Of a stretch of 64,000 bases of DNA, positions 1-8,565 are shown one piece after another. Below the pieces are notes generated by a model. It was given only the letters and a program-made list of their open reading frames with translations, ran no database searches and was not told the origin of the DNA. Positions within the stretch are counted from its first letter, which is position 1. Each line of letters begins with the position of its first letter. The position numbers and the translations under genes are program-made. The stretch comes from Exiguobacterium sibiricum 7-3 (GTDB lineage: Bacteria > Bacillota > Bacilli > Exiguobacteriales > Exiguobacteriaceae), in contig NZ_KK211190.1 of assembly GCF_000620865.1 (NCBI RefSeq), forward strand, positions 2,770,914 through 2,834,913. The letters run 5' to 3'.

Positions 1-175
1 CAAATACGTTGACGAGAACCGCATTGAGCCGTTCTTTGTTTGTCAGCGTCCATTCCGCTTTTTTCCCCCTGCGAATCGCCTCGTACCGACTTTTGACAAG
101 CGTGACGAATAAATAACCCGCGTATCCTGCGATGAGCAGGAAAGCAATCCAGTTAATCAGTAAAAACGTCCCCAT
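1..175 (-). CDS. fadF: FadF-like (Fe-S)-binding reductase, N-terminal part
   Basis: Only the first 58 codons lie in the window; the gene runs off the left edge. The translation begins MGTFLLINWIAFLLIAGYAG, one membrane helix, then a basic stretch and RLNAVLVNVF. This matches the start of B. subtilis FadF (YwjF), a membrane-anchored iron-sulfur protein with a heterodisulfide-reductase-like domain that is thought to carry electrons from acyl-CoA dehydrogenase in fatty acid beta-oxidation. The Fe-S motifs lie outside the window, so the call rests on the N-terminus and on the FadR-type operator just upstream. The start is the ATG at 175 behind AAGGGG-like purines. Confidence 0.72.
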   Translation of the reverse strand, partial: MGTFLLINWIAFLLIAGYAGYLFVTLVKSRYEAIRRGKKAEWTLTNKERLNAVLVNVF

Positions 176-215
176 GAAACAAGCCCCTTTCCCCCTAAAG
201 CCATTATTTGATATG

Positions 216-247
216 AGTATAGCATATAATGAATGACTATTCATTCA
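216..247 (-). promoter_or_regulatory. fadF promoter with FadR-type operator
   Basis: TGAATGACTATTCATTCA at 230-247 has perfect 7-bp arms (TGAATGA/TCATTCA) around a 4-bp centre and closely resembles the B. subtilis FadR (YsiA) operator. On the minus strand an extended -10 (TGCTATACT, hexamer at 216-221) lies directly downstream, so the operator covers the -35 region. Inferred effect: repression relieved by long-chain acyl-CoA. Confidence 0.72.
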
Positions 248-377
248 TTATTTTACTGTTTTTTCTTCTATCTTAATCATTGACTATACCTTACAAAAAA
301 ACCGTTTAAATTGAAAAATAAGTAGGTTAAAATTAAAAAGTTCTAATATATGTATATTTTGTAGGAGGTAATTGGCT

Positions 378-722
378 TTGAACGGAATTTTACAACATTC
401 AAGCGGCTTAATTAAAGAAGTAAAAGCAGGATTCTCATGGACAACATTCTTTTTTGGATTCTTTCCAGCATTTTTCCGAGGCGATATTAAATGGGGATTG
501 ATTCAATTGATTGTCGGTATCGTCACTACACTTTTGACTGCCGGTTTCGGGGGATGGATTGTCAATATCGTCTTTTCTTTCTTATACAATAAAATTTACA
601 TCAATGATTTAATCGAAAAAGGCTATCGTCCGATTGACCATTCATTCCAACAAGCATTAAAACAACGTGGAATTCATGCAAAGTTGTTATCTGAAACTCC
701 GACTTCACAATCAGCAGTGTAA
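378..722 (+). CDS. small membrane protein, HrgC/DUF2628-like
   Basis: A 114-residue protein. The N-terminal half contains a hydrophobic block, [22 protein letters not shown], followed by a long helix (about residues 40-70) ending [18 protein letters not shown]. The [16 protein letters not shown] pattern is typical of small HrgC/DUF2628-type membrane proteins, whose biochemical role is unknown. The start is taken as TTG at 378, nine bases after AGGAGG (363-368); an in-frame TTG at 372 is only three bases from it. It stands alone, with no gene reading into it and a strong hairpin after it. Confidence 0.6.
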   Translation: MNGILQHSSGLIKEVKAGFSWTTFFFGFFPAFFRGDIKWGLIQLIVGIVTTLLTAGFGGWIVNIVFSFLYNKIYINDLIEKGYRPIDHSFQQALKQRGIHAKLLSETPTSQSAV

Positions 723-780
723 TACTCTTTCCTGTAACTATCTCTAAAAAATAAGGATGACGGATGCGTCACTCTTCATA

Positions 781-823
781 TTCAAAGAGGACACCGGATT
801 TCAATTCCGGTGTCCTCTTTGAA
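781..823 (+). terminator. long terminator-like hairpin after the small membrane protein
   Basis: Perfect 18-bp inverted repeat (781-798 with 806-823, 7-nt loop). The U-tract is weak, so it may act partly as an RNA-stabilising or bidirectional element between convergent genes. Confidence 0.65.
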
Positions 824-877
824 TTATCGAGAATTTATTCGCTTCCCAAGACTACTCCAGAAAAAAAACTATATGCT

Positions 878-1921
878 TCAATCCGCCTTCAGTATCAACA
901 CGATTTTCCCGAGTTTGCCTGTCTCTTTAAAATACGATTGGGCTGCCGCCGCTTCCTCAAGCGGAAACGTCCGATCAATGACCGGTTCGAGTTTACCGTC
1001 AGCAATCGCTTCAAGCATCCGTCCGAACTCGTCACGCGTTCCAAGCACTGAGCCGTAAAATGTTAAGTGCTTCAGGTACAGCATCCGAAAATCGAGGTTC
1101 GTCTGTTGTCCGCCGGCAGAACCGGAAATACAGAATTTACCGCCGTTTTTCAGAACCGCAAAAGCCGTCTTAAATAACGCATCCCCGACGACATCGAGTA
1201 CGGCGTCAACTGGTCCGCTGTTAACAGCTAGGATGTCTTCTGTCAATTGATCGGAACGGTAAGACACGACGTATTTCGCCCCAAGACGCTTCAATTCCTG
1301 TTCGATCTTCATGTCGCCGACGACGGCAATCACAGTTGCTCCAAACACCCGCGAGGCGATTTGAACGTTCAACGAACCGACACCGCCGCTTGCCCCCGTC
1401 ACGAGGACGGTTTGCCCCGGCTGTAACTGGAGTTGTTCGTTCATATGCCATGCCGTCAAGCCACTGACGGAAAAAACAGCACTTTTGACGTAATCGTCAA
1501 GCGGCATGTCGTAACAGAGCGTTGCCGGCCAGACGACATACTCGGCGTATCCCCCGTCATATTCCGATCCGATGAACGCCATATCTTCACTGATATGTTC
1601 CGTTCCATCGGCGCCACTTGAAGTAAACGGAAACAGGACGACATCTTGACCAACCCGGGAGGGATCAACACCACTCCCGACTTCAATGATCCGGCCGCTG
1701 ATATCGGAACCCGGGACACGGGGAAACTGAACGCCCTCCGGTTTCCAACCCGATTTGTCATCCGTTCCGTAGGCGCCTTCTCGCATCCAGATTTCTGTGT
1801 TGTTGATGCCGCATGCTTTCACTTCGACCAGGACTTCCCCAGCGCGCGGTGTCGGGACCGGACGTTCCACGACTTCGAGTTGCTCGACACCACCATATCC
1901 ATTGACTTGAACAGCTTTCAT
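878..1921 (-). CDS. zinc-free MDR-family quinone oxidoreductase/dehydrogenase
   Basis: A 347-residue medium-chain dehydrogenase/reductase. The N-terminal GroES-like domain (CGINNTEIWMREG) has no zinc ligands where zinc alcohol dehydrogenases have Cys/His, and the structural-zinc cysteines are absent. The Rossmann domain carries VTGASGGVGSLNVQIA, an AxxGxxG-type NAD(P)H site. This places it with NAD(P)H-dependent quinone oxidoreductases or enoyl reductases; substrate unknown. The ATG at 1921 is chosen for its GGAGG seven bases upstream; the frame is open 21 codons further up but overlaps the Nudix gene. It is the last gene of a minus-strand series. Confidence 0.8.
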   Translation of the reverse strand: MKAVQVNGYGGVEQLEVVERPVPTPRAGEVLVEVKACGINNTEIWMREGAYGTDDKSGWKPEGVQFPRVPGSDISGRIIEVGSGVDPSRVGQDVVLFPFTSSGADGTEHISEDMAFIGSEYDGGYAEYVVWPATLCYDMPLDDYVKSAVFSVSGLTAWHMNEQLQLQPGQTVLVTGASGGVGSLNVQIASRVFGATVIAVVGDMKIEQELKRLGAKYVVSYRSDQLTEDILAVNSGPVDAVLDVVGDALFKTAFAVLKNGGKFCISGSAGGQQTNLDFRMLYLKHLTFYGSVLGTRDEFGRMLEAIADGKLEPVIDRTFPLEEAAAAQSYFKETGKLGKIVLILKAD

Positions 1922-1964
1922 CTCATCGCCTCCATCGCTTAACTTTTCTATCTCTTTTACCCGA

Positions 1965-2405
1965 TTACCAGACCATCTGTTCATACAAATAATAAGATTT
2001 AGATGCTTTATTCAAATAATCCTGCAACGGTTCAAGCACATCACGATTCAGGAGATAGTCCCCCAACTGTTCGATCGGCACCCACTGACTGTCGACGACT
2101 TCTCGGTCAGGATCATTTGGTAACAATTCGCCTCTGATCGCACATTCAAAATAGGTAACGAGACTGTGGGCGTCAAACTGTTCGATGAAGTTTTCTGTCA
2201 CGTATGCCAGTTCGAACGTCTCGACGGACAGTCCGGTTTCTTCTGCCATCTCCCGTTTTAAAGCGTCCGCCAGCGTCTCGCCGGCTTCAATCACACCACC
2301 CGGCAGACTCCACACCGCTCTTTCCCCATCCGCCTGATTTTTGACCAACAGCAACTGATCCCCCTGTCTGACAATCCCGACGACAATCCGGTATAACGTT
2401 CTCAT
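1965..2405 (-). CDS. Nudix hydrolase
   Basis: A 146-residue protein with a full Nudix box, GGVIEAGETLADALKREMAE then ETGL (Gx5Ex7REUxEExGU), in the first half. These enzymes hydrolyse a nucleoside diphosphate linked to another group, often damaged or signalling nucleotides; the real substrate cannot be read from sequence. The start is ATG 2405 with GGGGGA six bases upstream. It lies about 40 bp before the oxidoreductase, so the two are probably cotranscribed. A terminator-like hairpin separates it from the unknown gene upstream. Confidence 0.88.
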   Translation of the reverse strand: MRTLYRIVVGIVRQGDQLLLVKNQADGERAVWSLPGGVIEAGETLADALKREMAEETGLSVETFELAYVTENFIEQFDAHSLVTYFECAIRGELLPNDPDREVVDSQWVPIEQLGDYLLNRDVLEPLQDYLNKASKSYYLYEQMVW

Positions 2406-2432
2406 GCTGATTCCCCCTTTGTCATGAACATC

Positions 2433-2475
2433 AAAAAAAAGCAGCCCGTTCAAATATCCTTTGAATGGAACTGCT
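2433..2475 (-). terminator. Rho-independent terminator (imperfect stem)
   Basis: On the minus strand an imperfect stem (AGCAGTTCCATTCAAA with TTTGAACGGGCTGCT) is followed by eight U residues. It ends the unit containing the two small proteins upstream. Confidence 0.6.
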
Positions 2476-2486
2476 CTGGCACGTAC

Positions 2487-2906
2487 TTATTCTAATCCAA
2501 GCGATTGCGGTAATTTAACGGCACGTGCATATGCTGTTTTGTAATCTTTTTTCGACACGGCCTGTTCGACTTCACGGAGCGCCGGATGATTTTCTTCTGA
2601 AAACGCCCCTAAAATCGTCAAGTAACGTTCGTAGACCGAATCATCTTCCTTGCGTGCATGAAGTAACGCTGTGTAGAGCATGACCGTATCTTCTCCGTAC
2701 AAGACCGGTAAATCTTCGTTGATCAATAATAACGAATCAATCGCATCGGAATCGACTTTCGAATTGTATTCCGTCATGACCTGTTCTGCCAGTGCTTCGA
2801 GTTGATCGCGCCATTCATTGTATTTCGGCTCGTCATTCTCTAACCATTCAAACCAATCTTCTTCGAGCATCTGTTCCATTTCTTTTACTGTTTGTTCAAA
2901 CGCCAT
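2487..2906 (-). CDS. unrecognised charged helical protein
   Basis: A 139-residue acidic, probably all-helical soluble protein with no signal peptide or membrane segment and no motif I recognise. The N-terminus is rich in Glu and Trp (EDWFEWLENDEPKYNEW). The ATG at 2906 is chosen because GGAG lies eight bases upstream; a GTG nine bases earlier is possible. Its start overlaps the end of the DUF1934 gene by 11 bp, which suggests translational coupling and a shared role with that lipocalin-like protein. Confidence 0.7.
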   Translation of the reverse strand: MAFEQTVKEMEQMLEEDWFEWLENDEPKYNEWRDQLEALAEQVMTEYNSKVDSDAIDSLLLINEDLPVLYGEDTVMLYTALLHARKEDDSVYERYLTILGAFSEENHPALREVEQAVSKKDYKTAYARAVKLPQSLGLE

Positions 2907-3318
2907 GTGTTTCACTCCGTTCCCAAGTTAATTCAATCGTATACAGACCGACCGGCTGATGATTCATCATCAGATCGTACTGGAATTGCATACGTTGTTC
3001 TGTCATTTCAATCGTTGCCGTTTCCGTCTCCATCACCATCTGACCAAACTGACTCTCATAACCACTTTTGGTTTTTTGACCCAAAATGAAGACATGGTGC
3101 ATTGAGACCGGACCTTTCCGGTTCAGGGCAACTTGATCGTGCGACCACTTGATGGTCGTATCAATCGGTTGTTCATCTTCTTGCATGAACTTCAGGGCAA
3201 ACCCGTCTTTTGTTTCAAACAAAGTCCCGTCTGCTTCTAATTCAACGGACTCCCGCATCGCGTCATCCTGAATCGATGTCACTTGTCGCAGGCGGACCGG
3301 ATAACGTACTGGTTTCAC
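2896..3318 (-). CDS. YwiB-like DUF1934 protein
   Basis: A 140-residue beta-rich protein of the YwiB/DUF1934 family, a lipocalin-like barrel of unknown function. Signs are the alternating strand pattern with PVRYPVRLRQVTSI near the start, QVALNRKGPVSMHHVF mid-protein and GLYTIELTWE at the end. The start is GTG 3318, with GAGGTGAT just upstream; the frame is open further but lacks a ribosome binding site. In B. subtilis ywiB sits near the ywh/ywf genes also found in this window. Confidence 0.72.
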   Translation of the reverse strand: MKPVRYPVRLRQVTSIQDDAMRESVELEADGTLFETKDGFALKFMQEDEQPIDTTIKWSHDQVALNRKGPVSMHHVFILGQKTKSGYESQFGQMVMETETATIEMTEQRMQFQYDLMMNHQPVGLYTIELTWERSETHGV

Positions 3319-3393
3319 TTCTATCACCTCATCGTCTAGCGTACACGATTTTCTTCTGTCCTGCATCTTCTTGATTTCTTTTTTAGCGACAGC

Positions 3394-3425
3394 AAAAGCT
3401 GGATTCGGCATCTGCCAAATCCAGC
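3394..3425 (-). terminator. terminator of the alpha-glucosidase gene
   Basis: Minus-strand stem GCTGGATT/AATCCAGC with a 12-nt loop, followed by UUUU; it begins just after the glucosidase stop codon. Confidence 0.6.
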
Positions 3426-3431
3426 CTTGTT

Positions 3432-5132
3432 TTAACGTACGCGGTACAGGCGTGCTTCAAAAGGTTGAAGCGTGAGTTCGGTTCCTTCATGATACGTTGT
3501 CTCATAGTTCGCAAGCATGATGTTATCCGAATGGAGGATGATGTCGGTGTCGACTTCCGCCACTTCGTCTTTCAGGTTCGTCACAATCAGGAACTGTTCG
3601 TTTCCGAGCGTCCGCGTGTAACCATAGACTTTTGTATCTTCCGGAAGAATGAGATCGTATTCTCCGTAAATCAACGTCTCTTCCATCTTCCGGATTTGAA
3701 TCATCCGTTTATAGAAGTTCAGGATCGAATCCTCATCGGCTTGCTGCGCCGCCACGTTGATGTCGGCAAAGTTCGGATTGACACCGAACCATGGGGATTG
3801 TTCCGAGAAACCGCCGTTTTGTTCATTTGTCCACTGCATTGGTGTCCGGGAGTTATCACGCGACGAGTTCCAGATGACTTCCATGATCTCTTCGTGTGTT
3901 TTCCCTGATGCCAGTTGCATGTTGTACATGTTTTTCGTCGCGACATCATCGTAGTCGGAGATATCCGGGAACTGGACGTTCGTCATCCCGATTTCTTGTC
4001 CTTGATAGATGAACGGTGTTCCTTGCATGAAGAAATACATCATCGCAAGTGACTTCGCGCTTTGTTTCCAGTACTGTCCTTCATCACCCCAAAGGGAGAC
4101 GGAGCGGACCTTATCGTGGTTTTCAAGATACAGTGCGTTCCAGCCTGTTTCTTCAAGTCCTTTTTGCCATTTCGTCAAAACTTGTTTCAGTTTGACAACG
4201 TCGACGCCTTTTTCGGCATCTGCCCGCCACAGGTCCATGTGTTCAAACTGGAAGACCATGTTCATCTTGCCGTTTTCTTCTCCGACCCAAAGATCTGCTT
4301 CTTCCGGCGTTACACCGTTCGCTTCACCGACTGTCATGATGTCGTATTTTGAGAACGTCTCGTTTTTCAATTCTTCGAGATATTCGTGAATCCCTTCGAC
4401 ATTCATGTGCATCTCAAACGATGGCACGTGCGGCATGCCGAGTGGATTCGGAAGATCTGCGTATGACTGATCTTTATTAATGTGGCTGATGGCATCAATC
4501 CGGAAACCATCGACCCCTTTGTCGAGCCACCAGTTGATCATCGTGTAGACCGCTTGGCGCATGTCTTTATTCCGCCAGTTCAAATCTGGCTGACGACGTG
4601 AGAAGACGTGCAGGAAATACTGCTCGGTCTTTTCATCGTATTCCCAAGCAGAACCGCCGAAGATACTTTCCCAGTTGTTTGGCTCCCCACCGTTGACGGC
4701 ATCCTTCCAGATGTACCAGTCGCGTTTGTCATTATCTTTTGACGAACGCGATTCGAGGAACCACGGGTGTTCATCCGACGTGTGGTTGACGACCAAATCG
4801 AGTAATACTTTAATGTCACGTTTATGTGCTTCTTCCATTAATAAATCAAAATCGGCCATCGTTCCGAATTCGTCCATGATGTCTTCATAATCACTGATGT
4901 CATATCCATTGTCATCATTCGGTGATTTGAACATCGGGCAAATCCATAATACATCGACTCCGAGATCTTTTAGATAATCCAACTTGGCAATGATACCCGG
5001 GATATCGCCGATTCCATCATTGTTTGCATCATAAAAGCTGCGCGGATAGATTTGGTAAGCAACTGCCTCTTTCCACCAAGCTCGTGTGAGTGTTTTTTGT
5101 GCCGTTTCCGGACGCGGTATCATTTGTGTCAT
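3432..5132 (-). CDS. malL: GH13 alpha-glucosidase (oligo-1,6-glucosidase/maltase type)
   Basis: A 566-residue cytoplasmic GH13 enzyme of normal length. Conserved regions appear in order: DLVVNHT (112-118), QPDLNW (181-186), DGFRIDAI with nucleophile Asp213, TVGEANG with acid/base Glu270, and LENHD with Asp340. It releases glucose from alpha-1,4 or alpha-1,6 ends of short malto- and isomalto-oligosaccharides; trehalose-6-phosphate hydrolase is a close relative that cannot be fully excluded. No sugar transporter or regulator is adjacent. The start is ATG 5132 with AGAGGA ten bases upstream. A strong promoter and LacI-type operator upstream predict sugar-responsive control. Confidence 0.87.
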   Translation of the reverse strand: MTQMIPRPETAQKTLTRAWWKEAVAYQIYPRSFYDANNDGIGDIPGIIAKLDYLKDLGVDVLWICPMFKSPNDDNGYDISDYEDIMDEFGTMADFDLLMEEAHKRDIKVLLDLVVNHTSDEHPWFLESRSSKDNDKRDWYIWKDAVNGGEPNNWESIFGGSAWEYDEKTEQYFLHVFSRRQPDLNWRNKDMRQAVYTMINWWLDKGVDGFRIDAISHINKDQSYADLPNPLGMPHVPSFEMHMNVEGIHEYLEELKNETFSKYDIMTVGEANGVTPEEADLWVGEENGKMNMVFQFEHMDLWRADAEKGVDVVKLKQVLTKWQKGLEETGWNALYLENHDKVRSVSLWGDEGQYWKQSAKSLAMMYFFMQGTPFIYQGQEIGMTNVQFPDISDYDDVATKNMYNMQLASGKTHEEIMEVIWNSSRDNSRTPMQWTNEQNGGFSEQSPWFGVNPNFADINVAAQQADEDSILNFYKRMIQIRKMEETLIYGEYDLILPEDTKVYGYTRTLGNEQFLIVTNLKDEVAEVDTDIILHSDNIMLANYETTYHEGTELTLQPFEARLYRVR

Positions 5133-5498
5133 TATGGATAAATCCTCTCGTATTTCAGTCTTTGTTGTCCGTTTTTTTATACTAATTCTTGATATTTTAT
5201 AGTAATCATCGGTTCATTCTAATTAAGCGCAACCGATTGCGCAAATACCCTATCTTCATCTTATCAAACCCAGTTGGAATGTCAATGATTCGGGACATTC
5301 TTCATTACTTCACACATGTATGAAATTTGATTCTTTACGAATTGTTATTGAAAAAATACATTACATTTACTGAATTATCCTACACTGTTTATCGGTCAAT
5401 TTCTAGTCTTTTGCACAACCTTTTTCGGAAAAGCGAATCTTTTTTTCAATCTTCGGGTATATCTTTAACAATGCGAATAAAAAAGGGGGATTTTGTAA
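5133..5498. other. divergent intergenic region, glucosidase / aldehyde dehydrogenase
   Basis: No gene seen. The left part holds the glucosidase promoter and operator. The right part is AT-rich; a possible plus-strand promoter is TTTACG (5334-5339), 17 bp, TACATT (5357-5362). GGGGGA before 5499 is the ribosome binding site of the dehydrogenase. Confidence 0.5.
5227..5285 (-). promoter_or_regulatory. glucosidase promoter with LacI-family operator
   Basis: Minus-strand promoter: -35 TTGACA (5280-5285), 16-bp spacer, extended -10 TGATAAGAT (hexamer 5258-5263). Downstream of the start point lies GCGCAACCGATTGCGC (5227-5242), 6-bp arms around a central CG, the typical shape of a LacI/GalR-family (MalR- or CcpA-like) operator. 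A second inverted repeat GAATGTC/GACATTC (5277-5300) overlaps the -35. Confidence 0.75.
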
Positions 5499-6938
5499 AT
5501 GAAGGGACAGTTTTTAATCAATGGACAGTGGCTCGATCTGGGACGCGAGCGGACGGATGTGAAGAATCCGGCGACAGGTGAAATCGTCGGAAGTGTGCCA
5601 AACGGAACGAAATCCGATGTTAATGAAGCGGTTGAAGCAGCTCACAAGGCTTTTCCGGAATGGTCGAAACGGACGGTTTATGAACGCGCGGCGCTTCTTG
5701 AAAAATTGTATGCGAAAATGCTTGAGAAAAAAGATGAATTGGCCCGACTGATGACACTTGAGATGGGTAAACCGCTCGCAGAATCAGAAGGTGAAGTCGA
5801 ATATGCGGCGAACTTCGTCAAGTGGTTCGCGGAAGAAGGAAAGCGGGCCTACGGGCGGATCATCCCGTCACATGATGCCACTAAACGCCTCCATGTCATC
5901 AAACAGCCGGTCGGGGTCGTCGCTGCGATTACTCCATGGAACTTCCCGGCTGCCATGATCACCCGAAAATTGGCACCGGCGCTCGTCGCAGGCTGTACGT
6001 TCGTCCTAAAACCGCCCACCGCCACTCCGTTGACAGCACTCCGGCTACTCGAACTCTGTCAGGAAGTCGGCATTCCGGACGGTGTCGTCAATGCGGTGAC
6101 CGGAAGTGGGAAAGACTTAGGCGAATCCCTCGCCACTCATCCACACGTTGCTAAAATCACGTTCACGGGGTCGACGGAAGTCGGTCGGACGTTGATGGCA
6201 CAAGGTGCGGAAACCATCAAGGCGATGTCACTCGAACTTGGTGGACATGCCCCGATTCTTGTCTTTGACGACTGCGATCTCGATCTTGCCGTCAGAGAAA
6301 CGATCAAATCGAAGTTTCGTAACGGTGGACAGACATGTGTCTGCGGCAATCGCATCTATGTCTCGGATTCGATTTATGATACGTTCGTTGAAAAGCTCGG
6401 TCAGGAAACAGCCAAACTCAAAACCGGCAACGGACTCGATAGTGAAACGAAAATCGGTCCGATGATCAACAAGGCCGGCTACGATAAAGTCAAAAAACAT
6501 GTCGATGATGCGACATCGGCTGGCGCCCGTGTTGTCACCGGCGGATCAGGACAAACAGATGACGAAAACGAGATCTACTATTATGAAGCAACCGTTCTCG
6601 CCGATGTCACCCCGCAGATGCTGATCATGAATGAAGAGACATTTGGTCCGGTTGCGCCTGTCCAACGTGTCAGTTCAGATGAAGAAGCTGTCCATTATGC
6701 CAATCAAACGCCGTTTGGTCTTGCTTCGTATGTCTTTACGAACAATTATGCCCGGGCATTCCGCGCAATCGAAAGTCTCGACTACGGGATCGTCGGGTGG
6801 AATGACGGTGTTCCTTCAGCCGCCCAGGCTCCGTTCGGCGGAATGAAACAATCCGGCGTCGGTCGTGAAGGCGGATCAGAAGGTCTCGAAGCTTATCTCG
6901 AGACGAAGTATGTATCGATTGGCGGACTCGATCAATGA
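5499..6938 (+). CDS. NAD(P)-dependent succinate-semialdehyde dehydrogenase-like ALDH
   Basis: A 479-residue aldehyde dehydrogenase of normal length, closest in pattern to GabD-type succinate-semialdehyde dehydrogenases. TPWNFPAAMITRKLAPALVAG is the cofactor-binding segment; LELGG carries the general base Glu246 and GGQTCVCGNR the nucleophile Cys280. It oxidises an aldehyde to an acid with NAD(P)+. Its stop overlaps the start of the TPP enzyme by 4 bp (ATGA), so the two are translationally coupled and probably handle consecutive steps: a 2-oxo acid would give an aldehyde, then an acid. True substrate uncertain. Confidence 0.85.
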   Translation: MKGQFLINGQWLDLGRERTDVKNPATGEIVGSVPNGTKSDVNEAVEAAHKAFPEWSKRTVYERAALLEKLYAKMLEKKDELARLMTLEMGKPLAESEGEVEYAANFVKWFAEEGKRAYGRIIPSHDATKRLHVIKQPVGVVAAITPWNFPAAMITRKLAPALVAGCTFVLKPPTATPLTALRLLELCQEVGIPDGVVNAVTGSGKDLGESLATHPHVAKITFTGSTEVGRTLMAQGAETIKAMSLELGGHAPILVFDDCDLDLAVRETIKSKFRNGGQTCVCGNRIYVSDSIYDTFVEKLGQETAKLKTGNGLDSETKIGPMINKAGYDKVKKHVDDATSAGARVVTGGSGQTDDENEIYYYEATVLADVTPQMLIMNEETFGPVAPVQRVSSDEEAVHYANQTPFGLASYVFTNNYARAFRAIESLDYGIVGWNDGVPSAAQAPFGGMKQSGVGREGGSEGLEAYLETKYVSIGGLDQ

Positions 6939-8560
6939 ACGCGGCCGAACGATTTGTCCAGTGTCTGGAAGCGGAGGGCGTCACGCATATCTTCGGAGTT
7001 CCCGGTGAAGAAAACATCACCTTACTTGAAGCAATCAGTAAATCGGATATCACGTTCATCACGACACGCCATGAAACGAACGCTGCCTTCATGGCATCGA
7101 TGTTCGGCCGGTTAAGTGGACGCCCCGGCGTCTGCCTGTCGACGCTTGGTCCCGGAGCGACCAACATGATGACGGGAATCGCCAGTGCGACGATGGATCA
7201 TTCGCCTGTCGTCGCCATTACCGGACAAGGTGCAACGTGGCGTCAACATAAGGCATCCCATCAAATGTTTGATTTAGTCGAGATGTATCGACCAATTACC
7301 AAGTCTAGTACGTCGATTGTTTCAGGAGAAGTCATTTCAGAAGTCGTCCGCCAAGCATTTGCTCAAGCTGCTTCCGAAAAACCAGGCGCGACACACATTT
7401 CCTTTCCGGAAGACATCGCAAAAGCCGATGTCGATGCCAAGACACCGATTTTACGGGATAGTATTCCGACCTTCCTGCATCCGACATCTGTTACGGACAG
7501 CGATGTCCTGTTGCAAATCGAACAGGCAGAACGTCCAGTCGTGATTGCCGGATTCGGAATCAACCGAAGTGGTGCTACGGATGCTTTCCATGCTTTCGTC
7601 GATCAATTGGGTGCTCCTGTCGTCGAGACAATGATGGGGAAAGGCACGATCTCATCTTTTCATGAGCTCGCTGCCCACACCATCGGCTTACCAAATGCCG
7701 ATTATAACCAACGGATTCTTGATCAAAGTGATTTAATTATTGCTGTCGGCTACGACATTACGGAATTGCCGCCTTCAAAATGGAATCCGAATCAGACACC
7801 CGTTTTGCATATCGATACCAATCAACATGAAATCGATCAGTTCTATCCTGTTGTCGCGAATCTGATCGGCTCGTTACCCGATATCTTGCATCTGCTCTCG
7901 GAAAGTATTCCGAACCGATCCTGGACCGGGTGGCAACAGGACCGAGACCGGCTGCGTCAAGAAATCCAGGCGACGTATTCCCTCGCCCTTCCGCTCCATC
8001 CTCAAAGCATCGTGCGTGAGCTCGAACAGGCAACAGGTGAGGACGGGATGATTTTTTCGGATGTCGGTGCCCACAAAGTATGGCTCGGACGGCATTTTCA
8101 GACGACACGTCCTAATCAATTGTTCATCTCCAACGGTTTTTCTTCGATGGGATATGGCTTGTCGAGTGCGATTGCCGCTAAACTGTTGCATCCGGAACAA
8201 CGTGTCCTCTGTGCTTCAGGAGACGGTGCCTTCTTAATGAATGGTCAGGATCTCGAAACCGCGGTTCGGTTGAAATTGCCGATCGTCGTCATCATCTGGC
8301 GCGATGGCACATACGGACTGATTGAATGGAAACAACAGCAAGCGTACGGTCGTGCACCTTATATTGAATTCGATAATCCGGACCTTGTACAACTGGCTGT
8401 CGCCTTTGGGGCACTCGGTCTGCGTGTCGGAGAACACGGTACCCTGTCCAGTTGTCTCGAACAAGCTTTTCTGAGTGACGGACCCGTTTTAATTGACTGT
8501 CCGGTCGATTACAGGGAAAATCTGAAGTTAAGTGACCGTTTACGGACTTATGGAGGCTGA
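6935..8560 (+). CDS. acetolactate-synthase-like TPP enzyme
   Basis: A 541-residue thiamine-diphosphate enzyme of the acetolactate synthase/2-oxo acid decarboxylase family. The TPP-activating Glu47 lies in RHETNAAFM. A central FAD/ADP-type domain has VVIAGFGINRSG. The Mg-TPP motif is GDGAFLMNGQDLETAVR. The usual annotation would be acetolactate synthase, but no regulatory subunit and no ilv or alsD gene is nearby, while an aldehyde dehydrogenase is fused by a 4-bp overlap. A 2-oxo acid decarboxylase (for example the AruI type acting on 2-ketoarginine) is an equally good reading. Moderate certainty on family, low on substrate. Confidence 0.8.
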   Translation: MNAAERFVQCLEAEGVTHIFGVPGEENITLLEAISKSDITFITTRHETNAAFMASMFGRLSGRPGVCLSTLGPGATNMMTGIASATMDHSPVVAITGQGATWRQHKASHQMFDLVEMYRPITKSSTSIVSGEVISEVVRQAFAQAASEKPGATHISFPEDIAKADVDAKTPILRDSIPTFLHPTSVTDSDVLLQIEQAERPVVIAGFGINRSGATDAFHAFVDQLGAPVVETMMGKGTISSFHELAAHTIGLPNADYNQRILDQSDLIIAVGYDITELPPSKWNPNQTPVLHIDTNQHEIDQFYPVVANLIGSLPDILHLLSESIPNRSWTGWQQDRDRLRQEIQATYSLALPLHPQSIVRELEQATGEDGMIFSDVGAHKVWLGRHFQTTRPNQLFISNGFSSMGYGLSSAIAAKLLHPEQRVLCASGDGAFLMNGQDLETAVRLKLPIVVIIWRDGTYGLIEWKQQQAYGRAPYIEFDNPDLVQLAVAFGALGLRVGEHGTLSSCLEQAFLSDGPVLIDCPVDYRENLKLSDRLRTYGG

Positions 8561-8565
8561 TAAAG

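Noticed and set aside
5440-5465. GGGTAT as a sigma-B -10 before the aldehyde dehydrogenase
   Set aside because: No GTTT-type -35 at 12-15 bp upstream.
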